DNA from: JAIQFF01 sp963725615
GTDB lineage: Bacteria > Acidobacteriota > Terriglobia > Terriglobales > Acidobacteriaceae
DNA length: 64,000 nt
Reading direction: 5' to 3'
Assembly: GCA_963725615.1 (NCBI GenBank)
Contig: CAVRZO010000020.1
Coordinates: forward strand, 45,239-109,238
This document shows positions 8,062 through 17,346 of the stretch, piece by piece. Position 1 is the first letter of the stretch, and every line of letters starts with the position of its first letter. A model generated the notes under the pieces. The model saw only the letters and a program-made list of their open reading frames with translations, was not told where the DNA came from and ran no database searches. Both the position numbers and the translations under genes were made by a program.

Positions 8062-9204
8062 GACCTTGCCGCCGAACAGGAAGACCAGTTCGATCACCAG
8101 AATAATTACCACCATAAGTTCGAGCACGAAGGCGCGGCTCTGGTTGAACTGGTCCACCATGAAGCGGTAAAGGTCCTCGGCGGTATGCAGTTTCTGGTTG
8201 ACCAAGTCTTTATAGTCGGGTACGCCGACCTTGGCGGCGGCCAGCTTGTACAAGCGGGCGGAAAACATGTCGCTGAGAAACTTGATGGCGTTGTCGGCGC
8301 GCTCGGTCAGCTCGTTCACGTCGAGCAGGACGGTATGCAGCTTGGTCGCGGCGCGGGCCAGGCGCCAGCGGGCCAGCATTCCCGTGCCCTTGTCCAGGGC
8401 GGCGTACACAATTCCCAATTCGCGCGTCAGCAGTTCGTCGTAGTGCCGGAATTCCAGCAACTGCGAGTTGGCGTACTCCAGGAGCTGGATGGCGGTCTCG
8501 GCGCCAACCTCGGTGTCGTAGAGGAAAGCTGCGTTCCAGCCAATTACTGCCAGATCGTTCGGATAGTAGGAAATGCGGGACTGCAGAATTTCGTTGCGCT
8601 CGCCTTCCGAAAGCTGGGCGGTTTCTCCACGCACGATTTGAGCGATGCGCCCGCCCTGCGATGTACACAGCTCGGAGGCGGACGGAGAGCCTGCAATCTC
8701 TCTCACGTGGAAGATAAAGTAGTCTTCGCTCAACCACTCGGGATAGGGTTTGATCAGAGCCGGGGCGGCCCGCTCCAGTTTTTCATGCACGATGCGAGAG
8801 GCATGCTTTTCGAAGTCTACGTCCCAGACCCACCGGCTGCCCATACGGACGAGTGTCTCCCAGTCGCCGGAAAAAGGCAGCTCGAAGACCACGCTTAGAA
8901 CGCCGTAGTCGTAATACTTGATTTGACCCTCAAGCCGCTCGCCGCTGTCCAGGACCAGGGGGCCGATGGGTTCGACGACCGGGGGGCGCTGGTAGCGGAC
9001 GTATCCGGGAGCGGGATGCTTGAAGCTTGGATGCTCTACCGTACGTGCGCCGAAGATGTGACGCAGTTCATCGAGCCGGATTTCTTCGCATACGTCGAAC
9101 TGGATGAGGACCAGGACCGACCCGCGCAGCGCCGGCTCAACGGCGACTTCGGCCAAGCGGTCGGTCTCGGGTGGGTGAAGAAGGATTTCGGAGTCTAGAG
9201 CCAT
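8059..9204 (-). CDS. RMD1/DUF155-family membrane protein
   Basis: A 381-residue protein with the layout of RMD1/Sif-type DUF155 proteins: an N-terminal alpha/beta part (LVLIQFDVCEEI, KYYDYGVLSVVFELPF), a helical middle with WNAAFLYDTEVGAETAIQLL and a YANSQLLEFRHYDELL segment, and a single C-terminal membrane helix (ELMVVIILVIELVFLF). Yeast members act in mitochondrial organisation; bacterial members have no settled role. The gene stands between the FAD oxidase and the SDR genes and probably is not functionally tied to them. Confidence 0.7.
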   Translation of the reverse strand: MALDSEILLHPPETDRLAEVAVEPALRGSVLVLIQFDVCEEIRLDELRHIFGARTVEHPSFKHPAPGYVRYQRPPVVEPIGPLVLDSGERLEGQIKYYDYGVLSVVFELPFSGDWETLVRMGSRWVWDVDFEKHASRIVHEKLERAAPALIKPYPEWLSEDYFIFHVREIAGSPSASELCTSQGGRIAQIVRGETAQLSEGERNEILQSRISYYPNDLAVIGWNAAFLYDTEVGAETAIQLLEYANSQLLEFRHYDELLTRELGIVYAALDKGTGMLARWRLARAATKLHTVLLDVNELTERADNAIKFLSDMFSARLYKLAAAKVGVPDYKDLVNQKLHTAEDLYRFMVDQFNQSRAFVLELMVVIILVIELVFLFGGKV

Positions 9205-9601
9205 AAAAGCCTGCTTGCCGCCAGGGCCTTGGAAGGATGGAATGTCCCAGCTGTTGCTAGCTACTATTGTCCCAGAATCCGGCGGGGTTGGGGAGAGGCC
9301 AGAAGGTCAATGGATAAGTTATTGATTATAAATGTTTTAATGTGCGTGCGAGCGCCCTCGCTCGTGCGCCAGTGGATGACCACAGGCTACGTGGGGACAG
9401 CCGCCCTCGGCTGTCCGGCGGAGCAACGCTCCGCTACTGTGAGCTGGCAAAGACCTGTCGAGCTGCGCTCGACCAGACAGCCGAGGGCGGCTGTCTCCAC
9501 GTGGTCTTTGCTAGCCTCTGCTTTTCAGCCACCGGAGGATGGCTGCTCCTGCGGCAACTCCGGCCAGCGCCAGGGCTGACCGCTTCATCGAGCGATCCAG
9601 T
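9205..9601. repeat. Intergenic region with inverted repeat (9387-9504)
   Basis: This 397-base gap between the FAD oxidase and the RMD1-like gene has no convincing coding frame. It contains a palindrome, ctacgtggggacagccgccc at 9388 pairing with gggcggctgtctccacgtgg ending at 9504, with internal hairpins such as gcggagcaacgctccgc. A smaller hairpin, gcgagcgccctcgctcg, lies at 9346-9362. Confidence 0.75.
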
Positions 9602-12600
9602 TCAGCCTGCCTTCTTCGGACATGGGGCGTCTCGGGATAGCTGCCGTCCGGGCTGATGCCATCCGTGCAGGGCGGTCGCGATCACTTCCGCCAGATGCAG
9701 GGAGTGGCGGTCGGTGGACTGGGCAATCTGTTCGCGGCAACTGAAGCCGTCGGCGATGATAAGGCTGTCGGCCGGGGCCCGGCGGACGGCGGGCAGAAGT
9801 TCCAGCTCGCCGATGGCCATCGAAACGTCGTACTTCTCTTGGTCGAAGCCGAACGAACCGGCCATCCCGCAACAACCCGGCGCCGGGGCGCTCCAGTCGA
9901 TACCCATTTTCCTGAGGACGGACTCCTCGTCGGTCATCTTCATGAGCGCCTTGTGATGACAATGGCCGTGGATGAGGGCCTTGACGGAGAGTTTCGGAAG
10001 CGGAAAGTGGGCCGCTTTCTTTTCCAGAAATTCGCTTAGCAGGAACGACTGCCGGGAGAGCTTCTGCGCCCGGGCGTCGTCAGGGAAGAGGTTGGTCAGT
10101 TCGTCACGAAAGACGGCGGCACAACTGGGTTCCAGGACGACGATGGGAATTCCAGCTTCGATTTCCGGGGCCAGGGTGTCCAGAATCTTGAGCAGCAGGC
10201 GCTTGGCGCGATCCAGCATGCCGAAATCGTAGAGAGGGCGTCCGCAGCAAAGAATGGATTCGGGGATCGTAACGCGGAATCCGGCGGTTTCGAGGACTTC
10301 GACCGCTGCTTTGGCGGTATCGGGCAGAAAGTAGTTGTTGAAGGTGTCCGGCCAGAGCATGACTGGCGTGGCGTCGGGATTCACCGGCTCGCGGCGTTCG
10401 GCCGTTCTGCGTTCGGGCGTTCTCTGTTCGGTCGTTCTCTGTTCGAACCAGGCGCGAAAAGTCTGGGGAGCGAAGGCAGGAACGCTGCGCTCGTGCGGCA
10501 TTCCAGCGGCAAGCTTGGCTATGTCCCGCAAGAAAGGTAGCTGGGTGGCGAGGTTCACCAGCCCCGGAACTTTCGAGGCCAGCCGCGCCCACAGGTCGAT
10601 GTTAGCGAAGGCGTAGTCGCTGCGCGGACGCAGGCGTCCCTCGTGATAATGCGAGAGAAACTCGGCCTTGTAGGTGGCCAGGTCAACGCCCACCGGGCAG
10701 TCGGTCTTGCAGCCTTTGCAGGAAAGGCAGAGGTCGAGCGACTCCTTTACATTCTCGTCGCGCCAACCGTCGCGGATCACGTCGCCCTGGGCCATCTCCC
10801 AGAGCAGGTGGGCGCGGCCGCGGGTGGAGTGCTCCTCTTCATGCGTCACCCGCCAGCTGGGGCACATGACGCCGCCTTCCTCGCGGCGGCATTTTCCTAC
10901 GCCTACGCAGCGCAGCATGGCGTGCGTCATACTGCCGTGGTCGTGGGGAAACCGGAAGTGGGTCTCAGGGTCCCAGGGCTTGTAGTCGGCCCCCAGGCGC
11001 AGATTTTCATCCATGCGATAGGGCTCGACGACCTTGCCGGGGTTCATCTTCCAGGCTGGGTCCCAAAGAGCCTTGAATTCGCGGAAGGCGGTGAGCAGCT
11101 CCGGGCCAAACATTTTCGGCAATAGTTCGGCCCGCGCCTGACCGTCTCCATGCTCGCCGGAGAGCGATCCGCCGTAGCTGACCACCAGGTCCGCCGCTGC
11201 TTCCATGTATTTTCGGAACTTGGCAATGCCGGCCGTCGATTGCAGGTCGAAGTTGGTGCGGTTGTGGACACAGGCGTGACCGAAGTGGCCATAGAGCGTG
11301 CCACGATAGTTGAAGCTGTTCATCAGCTTACGCAAGTCGCGCAAGTATCTGCCAAGCTGTTCCGGCGCGACGGCCGAATCCTCCCAGCCTTCCCAGGTCA
11401 ATTCTTCGCCGGGGATGTACGAAATTACTCCCAGGCTGGACTCGCGCACCTCCCACACTCGCCGGATCTGCTCCCGATTGGTGAACAGACGCGTGTTCGG
11501 CGGCTTCGGGTTGCGGTTCAGGGCTGCCATCAATCCAGCGGCTTGGGCTTCGGCGGCGGCGACGGTGTCGGAACCGAATTCCGCCAGCAGCCATCCGCCG
11601 CCTTCGGGCAACAGCGCCAGCCCTTCCGAATTGATGCCGCGACGCCGCGTGTATTCGACCAGCAAGTCGTCAACCCCTTCGAGGCCAATCGGTTTGTGGG
11701 CCATGACCTCAGGGACGTGGTCAGCGCACTGGTAAATGTCCGGATACGCGATGAGCAGCAGGACTCGCGCCGGAGGACTTTCTACCAGGCGGCAGGTGGC
11801 CTCGAGCACCGAGACGCAGGTGCCTTCGGATCCGACCAGCGCGCGGGCCACGTCGAAACCGTTTTCGGGCAGCAGGAAGTTGAGGTTGTAGCCCGAAACC
11901 CGGCGGGGAATATTGGGATAGCGCAGGCGGACGAGGTCGGCATATTGGTCCCGGAGTCTCTTCAGTCCGGCATAGATTTCTCCGCGCCGACCGCCTTCCC
12001 GGATGATCTGCTCCAGCTCTCCGTCGCTTGTCTTGCCTACCTTCAATCGCAGCCCGTCGTAGGTGAGGACATCGAGAGCTTCGATATTGTCATCGGTCTT
12101 TCCCGCCATCACGGAATGCACGCCGCAGGAGTTGTTGCCGATCATACCGCCGAGGGAGCAGCGGTCGTGGGTGGCCGGGTCAGGTGCGAAGGTCAGACGA
12201 TGTTTCTCAGCCGCATTGCGGAGGTGGTCAAGAACGACTCCGGGCTGCACCCGGGCGGTGCGCCGCCCGGGATCGATTTCGACGATGTTATTCATGTAGC
12301 GGGTGAAATCGAGGATCAGGGCGACGTTGCAACATTGGCCGGCGAGTGAGGTTCCGGTGCCGCGGCATAGGAGAGGAGCGCCGTACTCGCGCGCGAGCGA
12401 AACGGCGGCGATGACGTCATCGGCGTCACGGGGGAGAACGACGCCGATCGGGACCTGGCGATAGTTGGAGCCGTCGGTAGCGTAAAGGGCGCGGCTGCTG
12501 GAATCGAAACGGACATCGCCGCGAAGGTGCTTGCGTAGGGCCGCTTCGAGAGCGGCCGCATCTACGATGGAACTACGGGCCGCGTTGGCGATTGCTACGT

Positions 12601-12613
12601 AGGCATTGGACAT
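9602..12613 (-). CDS. FAD-linked oxidase / Fe-S oxidoreductase fusion (YdiJ/GlcDF-type)
   Basis: A 1003-residue fusion. Residues about 20-480 are a PCMH-type FAD-binding domain (LCRGTGTSLAGQCCN, GGMIGNNSCGVHS) plus the GlcD-type substrate domain with SGEHGDGQARAELLP. Residues about 570-680 carry 4Fe-4S ligands in CVGVGKCRREEGGVMCP and CLSCKGCKTDCPVG. The C-terminal part is a CCG-domain reductase with CCGRPL and GCCGMAGSFG. Such proteins oxidise 2-hydroxyacids such as D-lactate, D-2-hydroxyglutarate or glycolate at the membrane. A run of five-residue repeats (see 10385-10445) links the Fe-S and CCG domains. Exact substrate not assignable. Confidence 0.9.
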   Translation of the reverse strand: MSNAYVAIANAARSSIVDAAALEAALRKHLRGDVRFDSSSRALYATDGSNYRQVPIGVVLPRDADDVIAAVSLAREYGAPLLCRGTGTSLAGQCCNVALILDFTRYMNNIVEIDPGRRTARVQPGVVLDHLRNAAEKHRLTFAPDPATHDRCSLGGMIGNNSCGVHSVMAGKTDDNIEALDVLTYDGLRLKVGKTSDGELEQIIREGGRRGEIYAGLKRLRDQYADLVRLRYPNIPRRVSGYNLNFLLPENGFDVARALVGSEGTCVSVLEATCRLVESPPARVLLLIAYPDIYQCADHVPEVMAHKPIGLEGVDDLLVEYTRRRGINSEGLALLPEGGGWLLAEFGSDTVAAAEAQAAGLMAALNRNPKPPNTRLFTNREQIRRVWEVRESSLGVISYIPGEELTWEGWEDSAVAPEQLGRYLRDLRKLMNSFNYRGTLYGHFGHACVHNRTNFDLQSTAGIAKFRKYMEAAADLVVSYGGSLSGEHGDGQARAELLPKMFGPELLTAFREFKALWDPAWKMNPGKVVEPYRMDENLRLGADYKPWDPETHFRFPHDHGSMTHAMLRCVGVGKCRREEGGVMCPSWRVTHEEEHSTRGRAHLLWEMAQGDVIRDGWRDENVKESLDLCLSCKGCKTDCPVGVDLATYKAEFLSHYHEGRLRPRSDYAFANIDLWARLASKVPGLVNLATQLPFLRDIAKLAAGMPHERSVPAFAPQTFRAWFEQRTTEQRTPERRTAERREPVNPDATPVMLWPDTFNNYFLPDTAKAAVEVLETAGFRVTIPESILCCGRPLYDFGMLDRAKRLLLKILDTLAPEIEAGIPIVVLEPSCAAVFRDELTNLFPDDARAQKLSRQSFLLSEFLEKKAAHFPLPKLSVKALIHGHCHHKALMKMTDEESVLRKMGIDWSAPAPGCCGMAGSFGFDQEKYDVSMAIGELELLPAVRRAPADSLIIADGFSCREQIAQSTDRHSLHLAEVIATALHGWHQPGRQLSRDAPCPKKAG
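10385..10445 (-). repeat. In-frame 15-base tandem repeat inside the FAD oxidase
   Basis: Read on the minus strand, the 15-base word cgaacagagaacgac recurs about three and a half times with small changes and encodes EQRTT-EQRTP-ERRTA-ERREP. Because the unit is 15 bases the reading frame is kept. It lies in the linker between the Fe-S part and the C-terminal CCG domain. Confidence 0.85.
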
Positions 12614-12624
12614 TCGTTTGCTGG

Positions 12625-12797
12625 TGTGGGGCGGGCGCCCTCGCCCGCCGCCTTGGAATTTGATATTGCAGCATCCATCTACACTGCGTCGTAAAAAATA
12701 GCTCTTAAATCAACATCAAACTCAAATTCGCGATCAAGACCAGGTTCAACAGCAAAATTAAATTCAAAAGCGCGGGCGAGGGCGCCCGCCCCACACA
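12625..12797. repeat. Inverted repeat, family C copy 1
   Basis: Arms of 24 matching bases (tgtggggcgggcgccctcgc then ccgc at 12625-12648, complemented at 12772-12795) surround an AT-rich loop of about 120 bases. It fills the gap between the zinc-ribbon gene and the FAD oxidase. A solo left arm recurs at 17284-17320. Confidence 0.88.
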
Positions 12798-12818
12798 TGC
12801 TTTGCTTGGGTGGAAAGG

Positions 12819-13472
12819 TCAGTTGTTGTCCGAATCGCCGCCGCCGACCATCTTGCCGGAGATTTTGGCGATGTGAATTCTAGTTCGGCCGTTTTTCGGC
12901 TCGATATTGATGGTGAGCATGTTTTTCTTGTCGGTGGAAATAATGGCGAAGTGGTCGCCAGCCGACGAGACTACGTTGGCATTGGGAATCTTCGACTTGT
13001 AAAACTCGGCGACGGTGCTGACGGGATCGCTGGTCTCAAAATCTGCCGCGGCGGTATGCATGTTGCCCATGGTCATATCCGACGTAGTGCCTTTCACCAC
13101 CTCTGCGCCGGGATACACATCGATGCCGAGGTTCCGAGCCGCTTCGTTGGGGTCCGTTGTGGTGTTCACGGTGCCAAAGGGTGTTTCCACGCGCACGTTT
13201 CCATCCTCGTTGTGGATCCGGCTGTGCTTGGCTATGCGGTAGCCGACGAAGGAGACCGCGGCGATTCCCAGAATTCCGAGCCCCACCACCACAGCGACCA
13301 CGATCAGGATGATCTTAAGGGCGCTGCTGTTCTTGGGCGCGCCGGCGGGGGAACCCGCGGGCGCCGTGAAGACAGGAGTGGCGGACGCGGCGCCGGGCTG
13401 GGTCTTGCCGCACTTGTTGCAAAATTTCGCTCCACTATCCAGGGTTGCGCCACAAGAGTTGCAGAACGCCAT
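12819..13472 (-). CDS. Zinc-ribbon membrane-anchored protein of unknown function
   Basis: A 217-residue protein. It starts with a zinc ribbon, CNSCGATLDSGAKFCNKCG (residues 4-22), followed by a low-complexity Ala/Pro linker and one membrane helix (IILIVVAVVVGLGILGIAAV, about residues 53-72). The rest, roughly 140 residues, is predicted to lie outside the membrane and contains VYPGAEV and FYKSKIPNA segments found in small stress-related lipoproteins and zinc-ribbon proteins. It stands downstream of the oxidase operon on the same strand, 54 bases from subunit IV. Function unknown. Confidence 0.75.
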   Translation of the reverse strand: MAFCNSCGATLDSGAKFCNKCGKTQPGAASATPVFTAPAGSPAGAPKNSSALKIILIVVAVVVGLGILGIAAVSFVGYRIAKHSRIHNEDGNVRVETPFGTVNTTTDPNEAARNLGIDVYPGAEVVKGTTSDMTMGNMHTAAADFETSDPVSTVAEFYKSKIPNANVVSSAGDHFAIISTDKKNMLTINIEPKNGRTRIHIAKISGKMVGGGDSDNN

Positions 13473-13526
13473 CGCATTACCTCGTGCTCAAAGTTTTCTT
13501 CCCTGACGGCGGAGTATATCGCAAGT

Positions 13527-13814
13527 TCACATCAGCATGCGGGTAGTGTAGTCCGCCAGGCTCAATCCCAGCAGCAGCAGGAGAAAGAAGACGGCGGAAA
13601 TCACCACCACCTTGACCAGTTTTTCGCTGGCGTACTTGACGTGCATGAAAATCAGCACGACTAGCAGCGCTTTGACGGTTGCGATGACCAACGCAACGAC
13701 CGTGTTGAATGGACCCAGATCGATAAAAGCAACCCCGGCGGTCACGCCGGTCAAGACCAGCAGCGTCAGCCAGACGGCAATGTTCGTCTTCGCGGAAACG
13801 ATGTGTTCGGACAT
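13527..13814 (-). CDS. Cytochrome c oxidase subunit IV (caa3 type)
   Basis: The 95-residue product MSEHIVSAKTNIAVWLTLLV... has three membrane helices and the conserved IFMHVKYASEKL segment between helices two and three, as in small subunit IV/CyoD-like proteins of caa3 oxidases. I place the start at 13814; the frame is open back to 13862, but that extension (MANCQLLIAN...) simply translates the stutter repeat 13831-13918. It is the last subunit gene of the oxidase set and follows coxC. Confidence 0.85.
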   Translation of the reverse strand: MSEHIVSAKTNIAVWLTLLVLTGVTAGVAFIDLGPFNTVVALVIATVKALLVVLIFMHVKYASEKLVKVVVISAVFFLLLLLGLSLADYTTRMLM

Positions 13815-13830
13815 GGGAAGCATCCTCTGC

Positions 13831-13918
13831 GGATTAGCAATTAGCAATTGGCAATTGGCCAATACCCATGGATTTTGGCCAATTGCTAATTGCCGTAATT
13901 GCTAATTGCTAATCCGCT
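13831..13918. repeat. Palindromic stutter repeat (agcaatt words)
   Basis: The sequence repeats the word agcaatt with slight changes, then turns into its own reverse complement: gattagcaattagcaattgg at 13831 pairs with ccgtaattgctaattgctaatc ending near 13916. It fills the gap between coxC and the subunit IV gene. Confidence 0.85.
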
Positions 13919-14613
13919 CACTTCTTTCGATCTATCAGATACAGCAACGGAAACAGATAAATCCAGACAATGTCCACAAAGTGCCAGTACAACCCGGAGT
14001 TTTCCAGCGGCGTGTGATATTCAGGCGTGTACCTGCCCTTCCAGGCGCAATAGAGCAGATAAGTAAAAATCCCGACTCCGATGATCATGTGCAGGGCGTG
14101 CATGCCGGTCATGGCAAAGTACAGCGAGAAGAAAAGCTGCGCGTGATGCTGATCAACCGGCTGGTCAGGATGACCAGGAATGCTGCCCTGGAAATTAAAA
14201 GTGGGACCTGGAACGTGGTGTTCCTCGAACTTGCTGGTCCACTCGATCGCTTTGACTCCGAGGAAGGCCAAACCCAAAACCAGGGTGAGCGCCAGATAGA
14301 CGACCTGCTGCTGACGCTTGCCTAGCTGCGCCGCACGAACCGCCATAACGACCGTCAAGCTACTGCAGATGAGCACGGCGGTGTTTACCGTGCCCAGCGT
14401 AATGTCGAGCGAACTGCTGGCCGAGGCGAAGTCAGGGAAGTACCAGTAGCGATAAATGAGATAGGCGCAGAACATCCCGCCGAAAAACATGATTTCGGTC
14501 GCGAGAAACAGCCACATGCCGAGCGACGAAGCCTCGCGCTGCTGCTCCATGTCAACAAAGTGGTGCTTGAGCGCCGGATTGTGATGTTCAACCGCGATCG
14601 GGCTATCCGCCAC
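13918..14613 (-). CDS. coxC: Cytochrome c oxidase subunit III
   Basis: From the GTG at 14613 this gives a 231-residue multi-helix protein with LGMWLFLATEIMFFGGMFCA, FFSLYFAMTGMHALHMIIG and the C-terminal SGLYWHFVDIVWIYLFPLLY, typical of haem-copper oxidase subunit III. The GTG is chosen because gcaggaggcccgca lies just before it; it overlaps the end of coxA by 11 bases, implying coupled translation. The frame stays open to 14685, but that part overlaps coxA deeply and lacks a ribosome-binding site. The subunit stabilises the oxidase and its proton uptake. Confidence 0.93.
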   Translation of the reverse strand: MADSPIAVEHHNPALKHHFVDMEQQREASSLGMWLFLATEIMFFGGMFCAYLIYRYWYFPDFASASSSLDITLGTVNTAVLICSSLTVVMAVRAAQLGKRQQQVVYLALTLVLGLAFLGVKAIEWTSKFEEHHVPGPTFNFQGSIPGHPDQPVDQHHAQLFFSLYFAMTGMHALHMIIGVGIFTYLLYCAWKGRYTPEYHTPLENSGLYWHFVDIVWIYLFPLLYLIDRKK

Positions 14614-16237
14614 TGCGGGCCTCCTGCGGAGCGGGAATGTGCTCGTAGTCGTAAGCTTCCCAATCGACAACCGGGGGCGTGTCAAAATTAAAAGTTGGCG
14701 GCGGAGACGTTGTCATCCACTCCAGGCCGGAAGCGCCCCAGGGATTGTCCGGCGCAATTTTTCCGTAGCGCATGGACCACAGGAAATACACCATCGGCAA
14801 AAGATATCCGACCGCGAGAATGGTGGACCCGGCGGTCGAGAGTACGTTCAGCACCTGAAATTCCGGCGGATACTGCCAGTAGCGGCGAGGCATCCCGAGA
14901 TAGCCCAGGATGAACTGGGGGAAGAAAGTCAGGTTGAAGCCCAGGAATACGATGACGGCCGCCAGCCGGCCCAGCGATTCCGGATACATTCGGCCGGAAA
15001 TTTTCGGCCACCAGAAATGCATGCCGCCCAGGTAGCCCATCACGGCACCGCCCACCATGATGTAGTGGAAATGGGCCACCACGAAGTACGTGTCGGTCAC
15101 GTGGACATCAATGCCGAGCGCGGACAGGAACAAACCGGTAAGGCCGCCCATCAGAAACAGTCCAATGAAACCGAAGGCATACAGCATGGGCGTCGCAAAC
15201 GTGATCGAGCCCTTGTACATGGTCGCGGTCCAGTTAAAGACCTTGACGGCTGAGGGGACGGCAACCAGGTAGCTGAGCGCCGAGAAAATCAGCGCCGCAT
15301 AAAGCGAAATGCCGGCCACGAACATGTGGTGCGCCCAGACCAGAAAGCCGAAAACAGCGATGCTGATGCTGGAGAGGGCGACGAATTTGTAGCCGAAAAT
15401 GCGCTTGCGCGAGAAGCAGGGCACAATCTCGGTGACCACTCCCATCGAGGGCAGAATCATGATGTAAACCGCGGGATGGGAATAAAACCAGAACAGGTGT
15501 TGAAACAGAAGCGGGTCGCCACCGCGCGTCGGATCGAAGATCCCAAGGTGGAGGGCGCGTTCGAGGACTACCAACACCAGCGTAACCGCGATCACGGGCG
15601 TCCCCAGCAACTGAATGATGCTGGTGGCGTAGTGCGCCCAGATGAACAGCGGCAAGCGGTTCCAGGTCATGCCCGGGGCACGCATGCGGTGAATGGTGAC
15701 CACGAAATTCAGTCCGGTCAGGATCGAGGAGAATCCCGAGATAAAGATGGCAAGGCCGGCCTCAATCACCTTTGTGTTGCTGAAGGCGGTGCTGAAGGGC
15801 GTATAGAAAGTCCAGCCTGTGTCCACGCCGCCGGTGAGCATGCAGTGCAGCATTAGCACGCCGGCAATGATGTACAGATACCAGCTCAGAAGATTGATGC
15901 GCGGGAAAGCCAGGTCCTTGGCACCGATCATTAGAGGCACGAGGAAATTGCCCAGCACGGCGGGGATGGACGGAATCAGGAAGAAGAACACCATTACCTG
16001 ACCGTGCATGGTGAAAAGCTTGTTGTAGGTGTCGGCTTGTACCAGATCGCCCGCCGGAGTCAGCAGTTCCAGCCGGATCAGCAGGGCAAAAAATCCTCCT
16101 ATGAAAAAAAAGAAAGTGATGGACAGCAAATAGAGCAGCGCAATGCGCTTGTGGTCAACCGTAAGCAGCCAGGACTTGATGCCATATTCCTGGTTGAGAT
16201 AAGTCTCGCGTTCCGCGGTGATCGCTGCGGTAGCCAT
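14603..16237 (-). CDS. coxA: Cytochrome c oxidase subunit I
   Basis: The 544-residue catalytic subunit has twelve or so membrane helices. Visible landmarks are FTMHGQVMVFFFLIP (haem a His), FWFYSHPAVYIMILP (CuB His with the cross-linked Tyr in HPAVY), WAHHMFVAG (the CuB His pair), and VAHFHYIMVGG (haem ligands). It reduces oxygen to water and pumps protons. It lies between coxB (3 bases upstream) and coxC (overlapping). Length is standard for caa3/aa3 enzymes. Confidence 0.97.
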   Translation of the reverse strand: MATAAITAERETYLNQEYGIKSWLLTVDHKRIALLYLLSITFFFFIGGFFALLIRLELLTPAGDLVQADTYNKLFTMHGQVMVFFFLIPSIPAVLGNFLVPLMIGAKDLAFPRINLLSWYLYIIAGVLMLHCMLTGGVDTGWTFYTPFSTAFSNTKVIEAGLAIFISGFSSILTGLNFVVTIHRMRAPGMTWNRLPLFIWAHYATSIIQLLGTPVIAVTLVLVVLERALHLGIFDPTRGGDPLLFQHLFWFYSHPAVYIMILPSMGVVTEIVPCFSRKRIFGYKFVALSSISIAVFGFLVWAHHMFVAGISLYAALIFSALSYLVAVPSAVKVFNWTATMYKGSITFATPMLYAFGFIGLFLMGGLTGLFLSALGIDVHVTDTYFVVAHFHYIMVGGAVMGYLGGMHFWWPKISGRMYPESLGRLAAVIVFLGFNLTFFPQFILGYLGMPRRYWQYPPEFQVLNVLSTAGSTILAVGYLLPMVYFLWSMRYGKIAPDNPWGASGLEWMTTSPPPTFNFDTPPVVDWEAYDYEHIPAPQEARSGG

Positions 16238-16239
16238 TG

Positions 16240-17238
16240 CTATTGCACCTTGGTTTCCTGCGGCTTCGCGCCCGACGGAACCACCGTCGGACCGCTCGCC
16301 GCTCCCGATGGACTCGGGTTCAATGATTTCACGTACGCCACCAGCGCGTTCAGTTGTTCTTCGCTGACCAGTCCCTGGAACACCGGCATGATGGGTTTGA
16401 ATCCGCTGACGATTTTCGCGCCTGGAGTCAAAATGGATTCCCGAACGTAGTTTTCATCAGCCGTAACCACGCGCCCGTCTTCCAGTTGCACCGGCTTGCC
16501 GAAGAGGCCGACCAGGTCGGGGCCGCGGCCCTGGGTATCCGAGCGGTGGCAGGTGGAGCAGCCCAGCTGCTGGAACATATTCTGACCGGTCGATGCCATC
16601 GATCCCGAGGCGGCGCCGCCGCTGAGCCAGGCCTCATACTGCGCCGGTTCCAGCACCACGACTTGGCCGATCATTCCGGAGTGCTGCGAGCCGCAATATT
16701 CGGCGCAGAACAGATGATAAATTCCCGCCTTGGTGGGACGAAACCAGGCCGTGGTGTAGCGGCCGGGCAGAACGTCCTGCTTGATGCGGAACGCCGGAAC
16801 ATAAAAGCTGTGGATCACGTCCTGCGAGGTCAGGATCATCTTCACGTCCCGGCCCAGGGGCACGTGCAGTTCGTTGATCTCGCGCTGGCCTTCCTCGTGC
16901 TGCAGCTTCCACATCCACTGCTTGGCCACGACGTACACTTCGGTGGCGCCGCGCGGAGGCGTCCGCTCCCTGAAATAGATCACCGCGCCCCACAGGAAGA
17001 TCACGATAAAAATACCCAGCGGAATCGCCGACCAGGTTATTTCCAACGCTGTAGAGCCTTCAATCTGTTCCGCTACGACTCCCCGCCGCCTGCGATAGCG
17101 CACGGCGAACAGCACAATCGCCGCGAAGATGGCGACGCTCACCATCGCGCACAAAATGACGAGGAAGATGAAGAGCGTGTCTACGCTCCCGGCTGTCGTC
17201 GAGGCTCGTGTTGGCCAAAGTGGAAAAGTATCGTACAT
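16240..17238 (-). CDS. coxB: Cytochrome c oxidase subunit II with fused cytochrome c
   Basis: The 332-residue protein starts with two membrane helices, followed by a cupredoxin domain with the CuA site FCAEYCGSQHSGMIG near residue 185, then a C-terminal cytochrome c domain with CSTCHRSD near residue 226 and a later Met-containing MPVFQGL. The fusion marks the complex as a caa3 oxidase, in which the attached haem passes electrons to CuA. In this operon the donor is likely ACIII. The gene ends 2 bases before coxA. Confidence 0.96.
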   Translation of the reverse strand: MYDTFPLWPTRASTTAGSVDTLFIFLVILCAMVSVAIFAAIVLFAVRYRRRRGVVAEQIEGSTALEITWSAIPLGIFIVIFLWGAVIYFRERTPPRGATEVYVVAKQWMWKLQHEEGQREINELHVPLGRDVKMILTSQDVIHSFYVPAFRIKQDVLPGRYTTAWFRPTKAGIYHLFCAEYCGSQHSGMIGQVVVLEPAQYEAWLSGGAASGSMASTGQNMFQQLGCSTCHRSDTQGRGPDLVGLFGKPVQLEDGRVVTADENYVRESILTPGAKIVSGFKPIMPVFQGLVSEEQLNALVAYVKSLNPSPSGAASGPTVVPSGAKPQETKVQ

Positions 17239-17240
17239 AG

Positions 17241-17320
17241 ATCAGTCGTCAGTCGTCAGTCCTCGGTCGTCAGCCCTTCTCTCTGTGTGGGGCGGGCGCC
17301 CTCGCCCGCCGCCTTTGACT
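17241..17320. repeat. Half copies of a 'cagtcgt' stutter repeat and of repeat C
   Basis: Bases 17243-17277 repeat the word cagtcgt five times with changes, as at 50817-50918 but without the inverted half. Directly after, 17284-17320 is a solo left arm of repeat C (tgtgtggggcgggcgccctc...). The two unrelated half-elements sit end to end in the gap before coxB. Confidence 0.8.
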
Positions 17321-17346
17321 TGGTCCTTATTACTTTGTCAAACAAC

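Noticed and set aside
11150..12349. A 399-residue plus-strand frame opposite the FAD oxidase
   Set aside because: Shadow of the minus-strand gene whose FAD-binding motifs are clear.
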